DNA from: DASSSQ01 sp963839285
Lineage (GTDB): Bacteria > Actinomycetota > Thermoleophilia > Gaiellales > Gaiellaceae
Direction: 5' to 3'
NCBI GenBank assembly: GCA_963839285.1
Contig: CAWIUN010000022.1
Coordinates: 1-64,000, forward strand
DNA: 64,000 bases
Positions 9,198 through 18,374 of this stretch are shown piece after piece. A program made the position numbers and the translations under genes. How positions within the stretch are numbered: position 1 is the first letter of the stretch; every line of letters starts with the position of its first letter. Below the pieces are notes generated by a model. The model did no database searches and was not told where the DNA came from. It worked only from the letters and a program-made list of their open reading frames with translations.

Positions 9198-11751
9198 CTA
9201 CTCGTACTGGAGCGCCGCCAGCACGTCGAGCTTGCCCGCGCGCCGGGCCGGGGCGACCGCCGCCAGGATCCCGGCCAGCACGGCGATCACGACGAACGCG
9301 GCCAGCGTGAGGACCGGCATCGAGAAGCCGACGCCGAGCCGCGAGAGCCCGTGCGTCAGCGCCGCCGCGAGCGCGACGCCGAGCGGCAGACCGAGCGCGG
9401 CGCCGATCAGCGACGTGATCACGCTCTCGTGCCGCACCATCCGCCGCGCCTGGCGCCGGGTCATCCCGACCGCGCGCAGCATCCCGAGCTCGCGCGTCCG
9501 CTCGAAGACCGAGAGGACGAGCGTGTTGATCATCCCGAAGAGGCTGACGACGACGCTGAGCGCGAGCAGCACGTAGACCATGTTCAGGAGCGTGTCCATG
9601 AACGAGGTCTGCGCCGCCACCCACTCGGCGCGGGTCGCCAGCTTCGCGTTCGGGAAGGCGGCGAGCGCCCGCTCGAGCTGTGCGCGGGAGACGTCGCCCG
9701 AGATCAGCGTCAGGCTGTTGGCCGGCCGCGGGAACGTCCGGTCGAACGCCTGTTGCGAGACGACCACCCCGCCGAGCGCCTCGAAGACCCGCGGCGGCTG
9801 GTAGGTCGCGAGCACCCGCAGAGAGATGCCGTTGCCGGCGGGCGAGCGCAGCGTGAACGCGTCGCCGACGTGCAGGCCGTTCGCCCGCGCGAAGGAGCGC
9901 TTGACGATCGCGCCGCCGCTCCCGAGCCGCGCGAGGTCGGCGTCCGACCCCTGCTTCCAGGCGAAGCGGTAGAGGCCGCCGAGCGTGGCCGGGTCGACGC
10001 CGTTGACGTTCACCTGCGTCGTGCCGACGAGGCCGCGGTCGCCGCGGATCGAGGTCACCTGCGCCCCCCGGGCGGCGGCCGCGAGCGCGTCGCCCGCCTG
10101 CACCGGGAAGCGCCGACCAGCCGTTCTTCGAGGTGACGACCCAGTCGGAGCGCACCTGCTGGTCGAGCGCGTTCACGGACGATCCCCGCACCCCCGTCCC
10201 GAGCACGGCGACGAACGAGACGAGCGCGAGGCCGATCATCAGCGCCGCCGCGGTCGCCGCCGTCCGCGACGGGTTGCGGACCGCGTTCTCCGACGCGAGC
10301 CGGCCGGCGGCCCCGCCGAGTCGGCGGGCGGGCAGCCCGACGACCCGGGCGAGCGCGGTCACGAGCTGCGAGGCGACCGCCGCGGTGCCCGCGAGCAGGA
10401 GCAGCGTCCCGGCGGCGAGCGCGAGCAGCGACGAGCCGGAGCCGAGCCGGTCGCCGGTGACCGCGAAGGTGAGCGCGGCCACGGCGAGCGCGAGCATGAT
10501 CGCGCCCGCGACCGGGCCGAGCCGGCGCGAGCGCGGCGGCACCGCGCCCTCGCGGACGGCCGAGATCGGCGGCACCCGCGTCGCCCGGATCGCCGGGCCG
10601 AGGCCGGCCACGACCGTGACGCCGACGCCGACGAGCAGCGAGACGAGCACCGTCCGCGGCGCGTAGACCGGCGCCGCCTGCGGCAGCTCCAGCCCGAGCG
10701 CCTTGAAGAACGCGCTCAGCCCCCGGGCGAGCCCGAAGCCGAGGAAGAGACCGACGACGGACGCGAGCACGCCGATCGCGAGCGACTCGAGCAGCACGAG
10801 CCGCCGTACCTGCCGCCGCGAGGCGCCGAGCGTCCGCAGGGTGGCGAGCTCGCGCGTCCGCTGCGCGACCGTGATCGACAGCGTGTTGAAGATCACGAAC
10901 GAGCCGACGAAGAGCGCGATCCCGCCGAAGCCGAGCAGGAAGCCGCGGATGAAGCTGACGAAGCCCGCGACGCCCGACTTGTCCTCCTTCGCCTGCTCGT
11001 CGCCGGAGCGCACCTGCGTCGACGCGGGCACGACCTGCCGCAGCTCGCGGACGAGCTGCGCCGGGGAGACCCCGTCCTTCGCCGCCACCGAGACGACGCT
11101 GTAGCCCTGGAGCCGCAGCAGCCGCTGGGCCGTCGGGATCGAGAAGACGGCGAAGGTCGCGCCGCCGAGCGAGTCGACGTCGCCGTAGCGGGCGATGCCG
11201 GTGATCCGGAAGGTCTCCCGCGGCCCCTGCGCGACGGCGCGGATCTCGTCGCCGACCGCGAAGTGGTGCCTGGAGGCGGTGTCGGCGTCGATCACGACCT
11301 CGTGCGAGCCGGTCGCCCAGCGGCCCTCGCTCAGCGTCATCGGGTTGAAGCGCGGCTGGGCCGGGTCGACGCCGAAGCCGAAGGTCGGGTTGCCGCTCGT
11401 CTCGATCACCGCGCCGTCGCGGTCGATCAGCTTGGCCTGGGTCGAGTCGCCGTTCAGGTCGATGATCGCGGGCGCCGCGGCGGCCACGTCGGGCACGGCG
11501 CGGATCCGCTCGAGCAGCGCCGGCGAGACCGTCGCGTTGCCGCTCGTCGACCAGTCGACGAGCTTCTTGCCGCTGACGACGGCGTCCGTGTGCGCGTAGG
11601 CGCTCGTGAAGATCGAGTCGAACGCCTTCGAGATCGTGTCCGTGAGGACGAACGACCCGGAGATCATCGCGACGCCGAGCACGATCGCGATCGCCGTCAG
11701 CAGTGCGCGGACCTTGCGGCCCGCGAGCCCCTTGAGCGCGACGCGGGTCAC
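9198..11751 (-). CDS. FtsX/MacB-type ABC permease, frameshifted
   Basis: This is a membrane component of an export-type ABC system of about 850 residues. Layout: one N-terminal helix (RALLTAIAIVLGVAMISGSF), a large extracytoplasmic domain, an FtsX domain of three helices ending in QRTRELATLRTLGASRRQVR, a second set of helices, a second outer domain, and a final FtsX domain with ERTRELGMLRAVGMTRRQAR. This duplicated form is common in actinobacteria. It starts at GTG 11751 overlapping the ATPase stop (GTGA). One frame break near 10110 separates the two halves; an extra base in the GCGCTTCCCGG context explains it. It probably exports lipids, peptides or drugs; the sequence does not say which. 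Confidence 0.88.
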
Positions 11752-12524
11752 CGGGCCGCCACCTCCGCCAGCGCCTCCATCACCTCGGCCTGCGAGGACG
11801 GCCCGAGCGCCAGCACGATCTCGCCGTCGGCGAGGAAGAAGATCCGGTCGGCGATCGTCGCCGCGCGCGGGTCGTGCGTGACCATCACGGTCGTCTGCCC
11901 GTAGCGGGTGACCGACCCCTTCAGGAGCTCGAGGATCTCCCCGCTCGTCTGCGAGTCGAGGTTGCCCGTCGGCTCGTCGGCGAAGAGCACCGTCGGGCGG
12001 GAGACGAGCGCCCGGGCGACGGCGACGCGCTGCTGCTGGCCGCCGGAGAGCTCGGCGGGCCGGTGCGAGCGCCGGTCGGAGAGGCCGACGACGTCGAGCA
12101 GCTCCTCGAGGAACGCCGGCTCCGGGCTGCGGCCCGCGATCGAGAGCGGCAGCAGCACGTTCTCCTCCGCCGTCAGCATCGGCAGCAGGTTGAAGAACTG
12201 GAAGACGAAGCCGATGTGGCTGCGGCGCAGCTTCGTCAGCTCGTTGTCCCCGAGCGGGCCGATCTCGACGCCGTCGATCGAGACGGAGCCGGAGGTCGGC
12301 CGGTCGAGCCCCGCGAGGATGTGCATCAGGGTCGACTTGCCGGAGCCCGAGGGGCCCATGACGGCGACGAGCTCGCCGGGGGCGACGTCGAGCGAGACGC
12401 CGCGGAGCGCGTCGACGGCGGTGTCGCCGGAGCCGTAGCGTCGGGTCAGGTCGCGGGCGGCGACGACGGGCGCCGTGCCCAGGTTGGGGTCGCCGAGCGC
12501 GACCGCCTCGATCATCGAAGCCAT
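11748..12524 (-). CDS. LolD/MacB-type ABC ATPase
   Basis: This ATPase pairs with the FtsX permease downstream. It has 258 residues, with Walker A GPSGSGKS near residue 54, a Q-loop (FQFFNLLPMLTAEENVLLPL), the signature ELSGGQQQRVAVARAL, Walker B LFADEPTGNLDS and the H-loop MVTHDPRAA. The LDxQT-type D-loop and the FFNLL stretch are typical of the MacB/FtsE group. ATG 12524 has AGAAAGG upstream. It shares a 150-base divergent promoter region with the sensor-kinase operon, so expression under that two-component system is plausible. Confidence 0.92.
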   Translation of the reverse strand: MASMIEAVALGDPNLGTAPVVAARDLTRRYGSGDTAVDALRGVSLDVAPGELVAVMGPSGSGKSTLMHILAGLDRPTSGSVSIDGVEIGPLGDNELTKLRRSHIGFVFQFFNLLPMLTAEENVLLPLSIAGRSPEPAFLEELLDVVGLSDRRSHRPAELSGGQQQRVAVARALVSRPTVLFADEPTGNLDSQTSGEILELLKGSVTRYGQTTVMVTHDPRAATIADRIFFLADGEIVLALGPSSQAEVMEALAEVAAR

Positions 12525-12661
12525 GTGCGGATGCCTTTCTGTTCTGGGCTTGGCGAGGAACACGAAGCTGCACGCTAGGCCCGCCGCACGGCCGCGTTCG
12601 TCGGCCGCGGGCTGGATTCGAGGTCATCCTCGAGGACGATTCGACCCGCCGTCCTGCGCGC

Positions 12662-12667
12662 TACCGT
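12662..12667 (+). promoter_or_regulatory. -10 box of the kinase operon
   Basis: TACCGT ends seven bases before ATG 12675, so the transcript is probably leaderless; no ribosome site is present. A palindrome around TCCTCGAGGA lies upstream near 12628-12640 and could be a regulator site. Confidence 0.4.
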
Positions 12668-12674
12668 CAGCGCC

Positions 12675-13820
12675 ATGCGGGCTTCGCGCATCGGCCTCGG
12701 CGGCCTCGTCGACGTCTTCGTCGCGCTGCTCGTCGTCGGCGCCCAGCTCGAGGTCTGGCTCGGCGACCTGCACGAGCCGCGCTGGCAGTCGGCGCTGCTC
12801 GCGCTCGGCCTGACCGTGCCGCTCCTCCTCCGCCGCCGGTTTCCGGTCTCGGTGCCGCTGCTCGTCTGGGCGGTGGCCGTCGTCGACTCCTACGCGACGC
12901 CGCGGGCGGTCGACGACTCGTTCGTCTTCTTCGCCGTCGGCTGGTTCACGCTCTGGTCGTCGGGCGCCAACGCCGACCGGAGGCGGGCGCTCGGGCTGCT
13001 GGGCGCGGCCTGGGCGGCGACCGCGATCGTGGTCGCGAACCTGCCGGACACCGGCCCCGCGGACTGGCTCTGGTTCAACGCGATCGGCGCGCTCGCGTGG
13101 GTGGCCGGCGTCGGGCTGCGCCGCCGCACCGAGCACGCGGCGAGGCTCGAGGAGCGCGCCGTGCAGCTCGAGCAGCGGCGCGAGGAGGCCGCGCGGGTCG
13201 CGGTCGCCGAGGAGCGTGCCCGGATCGCGCGCGAGCTGCACGACGTCGTCGCCCACTCGGTGTCGGTGATGACGGTGCAGGCCTCGGGCGTCCGGCGGCT
13301 GCTCCGGCCCGAGCAGGAGCGGGAGCGGGAGGCGCTCGAGGAGGTCGAGCGCACGGGGCGCCAGGCCCTCGCGGAGATGCGGCGGCTGCTCGGCGTCCTG
13401 CGCGCCTCGGAGGGCGCCGCCGCGCTCGAGCCGCAGCCGGGCCTGGCGCAGGTCGAGTCGCTGCTCGAGCGGGCGCGCGCGGCCGGGCTGCCGGTCGAGC
13501 TCTCGGTCGAGGGCGAGCGGCGGCAGCTCTCGCCCGGCGTCGACCTGAGCGCGTACCGCATCGTCCAGGAAGGGCTGACGAACGCGCTCAAGCACGCCCG
13601 CGACGGGCGTGCCGAGGTGCGGCTCCGCTACCGCGGCGAGCGGCTCGAGGTCGAGATCGCGAGCGACGGCACGCCGGTCAGCGGCGCCGACGGCGGCGGC
13701 CACGGCCTCGTCGGGATGCGCGAGCGGGCGCTCGTCTGCGGGGGCACGCTCGAGGCGTCGCCGCAGGCGGACGGCGGCTTCCTCGTCCGGGCGACGCTGC
13801 CAGTAGAGTCGCGGCCGTGA
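12675..13820 (+). CDS. NarX/DesK-type sensor histidine kinase
   Basis: This is a membrane sensor kinase of 381 residues. Residues 1-150 hold four to five hydrophobic helices with very short loops, so the signal is probably sensed in or near the membrane. A coiled coil (TEHAARLEERAVQLEQRREE) leads to the HisKA_3 site ARELHDVVAHS with the phospho-accepting His at about 189. The ATPase domain follows, with N-box IVQEGLTNALKHA and GHGLVGMRERA. It ends with a GTGA overlap onto the regulator. Intramembrane-sensing kinases next to ABC exporters commonly answer cell-envelope stress; that role is inferred from context. Confidence 0.92.
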   Translation: MRASRIGLGGLVDVFVALLVVGAQLEVWLGDLHEPRWQSALLALGLTVPLLLRRRFPVSVPLLVWAVAVVDSYATPRAVDDSFVFFAVGWFTLWSSGANADRRRALGLLGAAWAATAIVVANLPDTGPADWLWFNAIGALAWVAGVGLRRRTEHAARLEERAVQLEQRREEAARVAVAEERARIARELHDVVAHSVSVMTVQASGVRRLLRPEQEREREALEEVERTGRQALAEMRRLLGVLRASEGAAALEPQPGLAQVESLLERARAAGLPVELSVEGERRQLSPGVDLSAYRIVQEGLTNALKHARDGRAEVRLRYRGERLEVEIASDGTPVSGADGGGHGLVGMRERALVCGGTLEASPQADGGFLVRATLPVESRP

Positions 13821-14488
13821 CCACCGGCATCCGGCTGCTGATCGCGGACGACCAGGCGCTCGTACGCGCCGGCTTCCGGATGATCCTCGACGCCGAGAGC
13901 GACGTCGAGGTCGTCGGCGAGGCGGAGGACGGGCGCGCGGCCGTCGCCGAGGCGCGTCGGCTCTCGCCCGACGTCGTCCTGATGGACATCCGCATGCCCG
14001 AGCTGGACGGGATCGAGGCGACGCGGCAGCTGCTCGCGGACGCCGGCGAGGGCGGGCCGCGGATCCTGATGCTGACGACCTTCGACCTCGACGAGTACGT
14101 CTACGAGGCGCTCCGCGCCGGCGCCAGCGGCTTCCTGCTCAAGGACACGCCGCCGGAGCAGCTCGTCGAGGCGATCCGCGTCGTCGCGGCCGGGGAGGCG
14201 CTCCTCTCGCCCTCCGTGACCCGACGCGTGATCGAGGAGTTCGTCTCCGGCCACCGCGCGCCGCGGCCCGCGCCGCGCGGCCTCGACGAGCTGACCGCGC
14301 GCGAGCGCGAGGTGCTGACGCTGATCGCCCGCGGCATGTCGAACGCCGAGATCGCCCGCGAGCTCTTCCTCAGCGAGACGACGGTCAAGACGCACGTCGC
14401 CCGCGTGCTGATGAAGCTGGGCGTCCGCGACCGCGTCCAGGCGGTCGTGCTCTCCTACGAGCACGGCATCGTCCAGCCCGGCGCATGA
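13817..14488 (+). CDS. NarL/LuxR-family response regulator
   Basis: This is the response regulator partner of the kinase, 223 residues. The receiver domain has the acidic pair DD at residues 10-11, the phospho-accepting Asp at about 57 in VVLMDIRMPELDG, Thr in MLTTFD and Lys in FLLKDTPPE. The LuxR-type helix-turn-helix is at about 157-215 (LTAREREVLTLIARGMSNAE, then LFLSETTVKTHV). It starts at GTG 13817 overlapping the kinase stop, and its own stop overlaps the next start (ATGA). It probably controls the divergent ABC exporter and its own operon. Confidence 0.94.
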   Translation: MTTGIRLLIADDQALVRAGFRMILDAESDVEVVGEAEDGRAAVAEARRLSPDVVLMDIRMPELDGIEATRQLLADAGEGGPRILMLTTFDLDEYVYEALRAGASGFLLKDTPPEQLVEAIRVVAAGEALLSPSVTRRVIEEFVSGHRAPRPAPRGLDELTAREREVLTLIARGMSNAEIARELFLSETTVKTHVARVLMKLGVRDRVQAVVLSYEHGIVQPGA

Positions 14489-14859
14489 GCTCGGGCGTCC
14501 GCCGGATCCTGGTCGCGACCGACCGCTCCGAGACCGCCGAGGAGGCGGTCGCCTTCGCGGAGGAGATGGCGGAGCGCTACGAGGCGGAGCTGATCGTGCT
14601 GCAGGTGCTCGTGCCGGAGGCCGCCCGCCACGGCACGCCCGGCGGCGAGCGCGGCGGCCGCGGCCGCACGAAGGTCGTCGTCCACGCCGACCCGGCGAAG
14701 GCGATCGTCGAGGCGGCGAAGGAGGAGGACGTCGACGTGGTCGTCGTCGGCAACGTCGGCATGGGCAGCCGCACCCGCTTCCTCGTCGGCAACGTGCCGA
14801 ACACGGTCTCCCACGCCGCGCCCTGCACGGTCGTGCTCGTGAACACGACCGGCCGCTAG
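14485..14859 (+). CDS. Universal stress protein (UspA family)
   Basis: This is a single-domain Usp of 124 residues, shorter than the usual 140 or so. It begins RRILVATDRSETAEEAVAFA and has the nucleotide-binding pattern GNVGMGSRTRFLVGNVPNTV (G-2x-G-9x-G-S/T-like), which points to an ATP-binding type. It is the third gene of the kinase-regulator operon, joined by an ATGA overlap, so it is likely produced with them under stress. Its stop codon overlaps that of the converging cyclase gene (CTAG at 14856-14859). Confidence 0.9.
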   Translation: MSSGVRRILVATDRSETAEEAVAFAEEMAERYEAELIVLQVLVPEAARHGTPGGERGGRGRTKVVVHADPAKAIVEAAKEEDVDVVVVGNVGMGSRTRFLVGNVPNTVSHAAPCTVVLVNTTGR

Positions 14860-17800
14860 ACCGGCTGTCCGTCCGTGCGTGCGGCCTCGGCGTAGGCGGC
14901 CGCGCCGACCTCGGCGAAGAAGGCGGCGGCGCGCTCGCGCAGCCCGTGCGCCTCGGCGCGCTCTCCGCCGGCGGGCGGGGCCTGCGCCGCGCAGAGCAGC
15001 GCCCAGGCCTCGTCGGGCCGGGAGCCGATCTCGCGGTAGATGTCGGCGGCCTCGACGAAGCTCCCCCGGGCGACCGCCTCGGCCGCCTCGATCCAGCGAC
15101 TCGGCGCCCGGACGCGGGCGGCCGCCTCGAGCAGGTCGCCGGCGCGTCCGAGCCCGCTCAGCGCGGCGGCGACGTCCGCCCAGTAATGCCCGTGGTCGAT
15201 CTCGTCCCCTTGCAGAAGCGAGAGGAACTCGTCGAGCAACGCCTCGGCCCCGTCGCGCCCGCTCTCGAGCTGGACACGCGCCCCGACGGCGAGGGCCGGG
15301 AAGAAGAACTGCGACTCCTTGCGCTGCCGCGCCGCCCGCAGGGCCCGCTCGGCCTCGTCGACGGCCGTGTCGTGCTCCCCGCGCGCGAGCGCGATCCGCG
15401 CGCGCACGACCCGCATCGTCGCGTCGATGTAGGCGCCCTGGCGCAGGGCGAGCAGCTCGTCCGAGAGCGCGAGCGCCTCCTGCCAGCGCCCGACCCAGTA
15501 CAGCTCAGCGACGCGCTCGGCGGTCAGCCAGTGCACGGTCGGCTGGTCGGAGAAGTGCTCGGCGAGCGCCATCGCCTGCTCCTGCAGCGCGAACGCCCGG
15601 CGGAGGTCGCCCCAGGAGATGTGCGTCGCGGCCAGGTTCGCGAGCGCGGGCACCGCCTCGAAGGAGTTGATCCGCCGGGCGATCTCGATCGCGCGCTCGA
15701 GCTGCTCGAGCCCGACCGTGTCGCCGCTCGCCGCCCGGGCGGCGCCGACGATCCGCAGCGAGCGGGCTCGCAGGTTGTCGTCGTCGAGCTCCTCGGCCAT
15801 CGCGAGCGCCTGCTCGCCCGTCGCGAGGGCGGCGGCCCGGCGGTCGGCGAGCAGCAGGAAGCTGGCCAGCGTCGAGAGCACGAAGACCTTGCCCTCCGAG
15901 GGCGGCGCGTCCCGCAGCAGCTCGACCGAGCGCTCGAGGCACCTGAACGACTCGTCGATCCGGCTGCGCGCGAAGTGCGCGAACGCGAGCGCGACGTCGG
16001 CCTCACCGGCCTGCTCGAGCTCGCCGGCGGCGACGAGGCCGGCGCGCGCCTCCTCGAAGAGCTGCTCCGCCTCGCCGCCGGAGCGGTAGACGGCCCGGCC
16101 GTGCGCGAGCAGGACGTGCGGCCGCTCCGGGTCGCCCTTCGGCATCAGCTCGAGCGCGCGCTCGTAGTAGCCGGCGGCACGCTCCGGGCTCGCGAGGGAG
16201 GTGGCGCGGTCGCCGGCGGCCCGCAGCGCCTGGACCGCGCGCGGGGCGACCTTGCCGGCGGCCCCGCGGTCGTAGCCGAGCGCAGCCAGATAGTGGCCCG
16301 CGCGCGCCTCCGCGTGGTCGTCGCGGCCGTGCGCGAGCAGCTCGATCCAGGCCGCCGCGAGCAGGTGCTTCTCGGCGCGCCGGCTGCGCGGCAGCAGCCG
16401 GTAGGCGACCTCGCGGACGAGCGAGTGCCGGAACCCGTACTCCGCCTCGCCCGCGACCGAGGAGCTGCGCTCGCGCCGGATCAGCTCGCGCCGCTCGAGC
16501 GAGTGCAGCAGCTCGGACGTGCGCGGTGCGCCGGTCTCGCTCGAGAGCGCCGCGAGCGCGCCCTCCCAGAAGAGCTTGCCGACGACGGCCGCGTCGACGA
16601 GCAGCGCCTTCTCCTCCGCGGGCAGCGCGTCGATGCGGGCCGCGATGATCCCCTGCACGGTCTGCGGCAGCGGCGCCTCCTCGTCGGCCCCGTCCGGCGC
16701 GGCGCCGCGCTCGCGCAGCATCTGGGCGAACTCCTCCGCGTAGAGCGGGTTGCCCTCCGCGCGCGAGACGATCTCCTCGACGTGCTCGGAATCGAGCCCG
16801 CCCGCCTCGACGAGGCGTGCCGCCAGCTCCCGCATCTCCTGCTCGGCGAGCGGGCCGATCGAGATCGTGGTCGCGTTCCGCTTGCCGCCGCCCCAGCCCT
16901 CGCGGCGCTCGAGCAGCTCCGGCCGGGCGGTGCAGACGACGAGGATCGGCAGCTCCGCGGCGCGCTCCAGCAGCCCGTCGACGAAGTCGAGCAGGCCGTC
17001 GTCGGCCCACTGCAGGTCCTCGAAGACGAGCACGATCGGGCGCTCCCGGGCCAGGCACTCGAAGAAGCGCCGCCAGGCGGCGAAGGCCTCGCCGGGCCGG
17101 TCGCCGGCACGCTCCTCGGCGAGGCCGACGAGCGGCCGCAGGTGGCGCTCGAGCCAGTCGGTGTCGTCGCCGAACCGCTCCAGGGCGGCGCGCAGCTTCG
17201 CCTCGGCGCGGGCGGCAGAGTCGCTGTCGAGGATGCCCGCCTGCGCCCGCACCATGTCCCCGAGGGCGGAGAACGCGGACCGCTCGCCGTACGGGAGGCA
17301 GCGGCCCTGACGCCAGTAGACGAGCCCCGGCGTGTCGCGCATGCCGCGCAGGAAGATCTCGCCGAGCAGGCGGCTCTTGCCGGCGCCCGGCGCCCCGACC
17401 AGCGTCACGAGCTGCGGCTCGCCGGCCTGGCAGGTGCGCCGCAGCAGCCCCTCGAGCAGCCCCAGCTCGACCGTCCGGCCGACGAGCGGGGCGGCCGCCT
17501 CGCTGATCACCTCCGGGCCGAAGCGGGCGAACGGCGCCAGCCCCTCCCACGCCGCCACCGGCTCCACCTTCCCCTTGACCTCGATCGGGCCGAGCTCGCG
17601 ATACTCGATGAAGCGCGAGGTCGCGCGATGCGTGTCGGCGCCGACCAGCACGCCGTTGACGGGCGCGCAGGTCTGCAGCCGCTGCGCGGTGTTGACCGCG
17701 TCGCCGGCGACGAGCCGGCCCTCCTGGTCGTAGGAGATCAGCACCTCGCCGGTGTTGACGCCGACGCGGATGTCGAGCTTCGCGCGGGTCTCGCTCTCGT

Positions 17801-18164
17801 TGCGGCGCTGGATCTCGTCCCGGATCGCGAGCGCGGCGCGCACCGCCCGCTCGGGATCGTCCTCGTGGGCGGCCGGCGCGCCGAAGAGCGCCATGACGCC
17901 GTCGCCGCTGAACTGCTCGATCGAGCCGCCGTACCGGGAGAGCACGGAGCGGATCAGCGCGTAGAAGGGCGTCAGCAGGGCGCGCACGTCCTCCGGGTCG
18001 AGCCGCTCCGCGAGGGTCGTGAACCCGACCACGTCGGCGAAGAGCGCGGTCACGATCTTGCGCTCCTCCGTGGGCGCGGCGGCGCCTGCCAGCGACCCCC
18101 CGCAGCCGATGCAGAACCTCGCGTGCGGCGGGCTCGCCTCGCCGCAACCCGGGCACCTGACCAT
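14856..18164 (-). CDS. Adenylate cyclase-ATPase-TPR regulatory protein
   Basis: This is a 1102-residue signalling protein. Domains in order are: zinc ribbon (CPGC...CIGC, residues 4-22); class III nucleotide cyclase (ALFADVVGFTTLAERL, then FSGDGVMALFGAP, with both metal-binding Asp, and GDAVNTAQRLQ with the transition-state Asn and Arg); AAA/STAND ATPase (GAPGAGKS near 258, Walker B IVLVFEDLQWADD); and a long helical TPR-like region to the C-terminus. The architecture is widespread in actinobacteria. The cyclase residues look complete, so it may make cAMP, but many homologues are untested. The frame is intact over 3.3 kb. The start is ATG 18164, six bases after a -10 box (leaderless). Confidence 0.93.
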   Translation of the reverse strand: MVRCPGCGEASPPHARFCIGCGGSLAGAAAPTEERKIVTALFADVVGFTTLAERLDPEDVRALLTPFYALIRSVLSRYGGSIEQFSGDGVMALFGAPAAHEDDPERAVRAALAIRDEIQRRNESETRAKLDIRVGVNTGEVLISYDQEGRLVAGDAVNTAQRLQTCAPVNGVLVGADTHRATSRFIEYRELGPIEVKGKVEPVAAWEGLAPFARFGPEVISEAAAPLVGRTVELGLLEGLLRRTCQAGEPQLVTLVGAPGAGKSRLLGEIFLRGMRDTPGLVYWRQGRCLPYGERSAFSALGDMVRAQAGILDSDSAARAEAKLRAALERFGDDTDWLERHLRPLVGLAEERAGDRPGEAFAAWRRFFECLARERPIVLVFEDLQWADDGLLDFVDGLLERAAELPILVVCTARPELLERREGWGGGKRNATTISIGPLAEQEMRELAARLVEAGGLDSEHVEEIVSRAEGNPLYAEEFAQMLRERGAAPDGADEEAPLPQTVQGIIAARIDALPAEEKALLVDAAVVGKLFWEGALAALSSETGAPRTSELLHSLERRELIRRERSSSVAGEAEYGFRHSLVREVAYRLLPRSRRAEKHLLAAAWIELLAHGRDDHAEARAGHYLAALGYDRGAAGKVAPRAVQALRAAGDRATSLASPERAAGYYERALELMPKGDPERPHVLLAHGRAVYRSGGEAEQLFEEARAGLVAAGELEQAGEADVALAFAHFARSRIDESFRCLERSVELLRDAPPSEGKVFVLSTLASFLLLADRRAAALATGEQALAMAEELDDDNLRARSLRIVGAARAASGDTVGLEQLERAIEIARRINSFEAVPALANLAATHISWGDLRRAFALQEQAMALAEHFSDQPTVHWLTAERVAELYWVGRWQEALALSDELLALRQGAYIDATMRVVRARIALARGEHDTAVDEAERALRAARQRKESQFFFPALAVGARVQLESGRDGAEALLDEFLSLLQGDEIDHGHYWADVAAALSGLGRAGDLLEAAARVRAPSRWIEAAEAVARGSFVEAADIYREIGSRPDEAWALLCAAQAPPAGGERAEAHGLRERAAAFFAEVGAAAYAEAARTDGQPV

Positions 18165-18170
18165 GCCGTC

Positions 18171-18176
18171 AGTCTA
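18171..18176 (-). promoter_or_regulatory. -10 box of the cyclase gene (leaderless)
   Basis: On the minus strand TAGACT is followed by GACGGC and then ATG. The same AGACTGACGGC(A/G)TG string precedes the MerR gene at 26154-26165, with the hexamer exactly six bases before the start codon. Confidence 0.5.
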
Positions 18177-18260
18177 TTGCGGAATATCGTCCTCGAGGAG
18201 GATCTCGGATCCGCCTCGCGGCCGACGACGGCGCCCCGCCGCACCTGCGAGGCTCCGGGC

Positions 18261-18356
18261 ATGAAGACGCGGATGCTCCTGCTGCTGTTCGTGCTCGCGC
18301 TGCTCCTGCTGGCGCTGCCCGGCTTCGCCTCGAAGGCAGTCCGCGCGGCCTTCTGA
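18261..18356 (+). CDS. Possible 31-residue membrane peptide
   Basis: MKTRMLLLLFVLALLLLALP is one hydrophobic helix with a basic start; the tail is GFASKAVRAAF. It could be a micropeptide or the remnant of a signal peptide. It lies between the divergent cyclase gene and the reductase gene, 18 bases upstream of the latter. No strong ribosome site is visible, and a chance ORF cannot be excluded. Confidence 0.3.
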   Translation: MKTRMLLLLFVLALLLLALPGFASKAVRAAF

Positions 18357-18362
18357 GCCTGC

Positions 18363-18368
18363 GATACT
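18363..18368 (+). promoter_or_regulatory. -10 box of the flavin reductase gene (leaderless)
   Basis: GATACT ends six bases before GTG 18375 and no ribosome site is present, which fits leaderless transcription. Confidence 0.4.
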
Positions 18369-18374
18369 CGCCGC

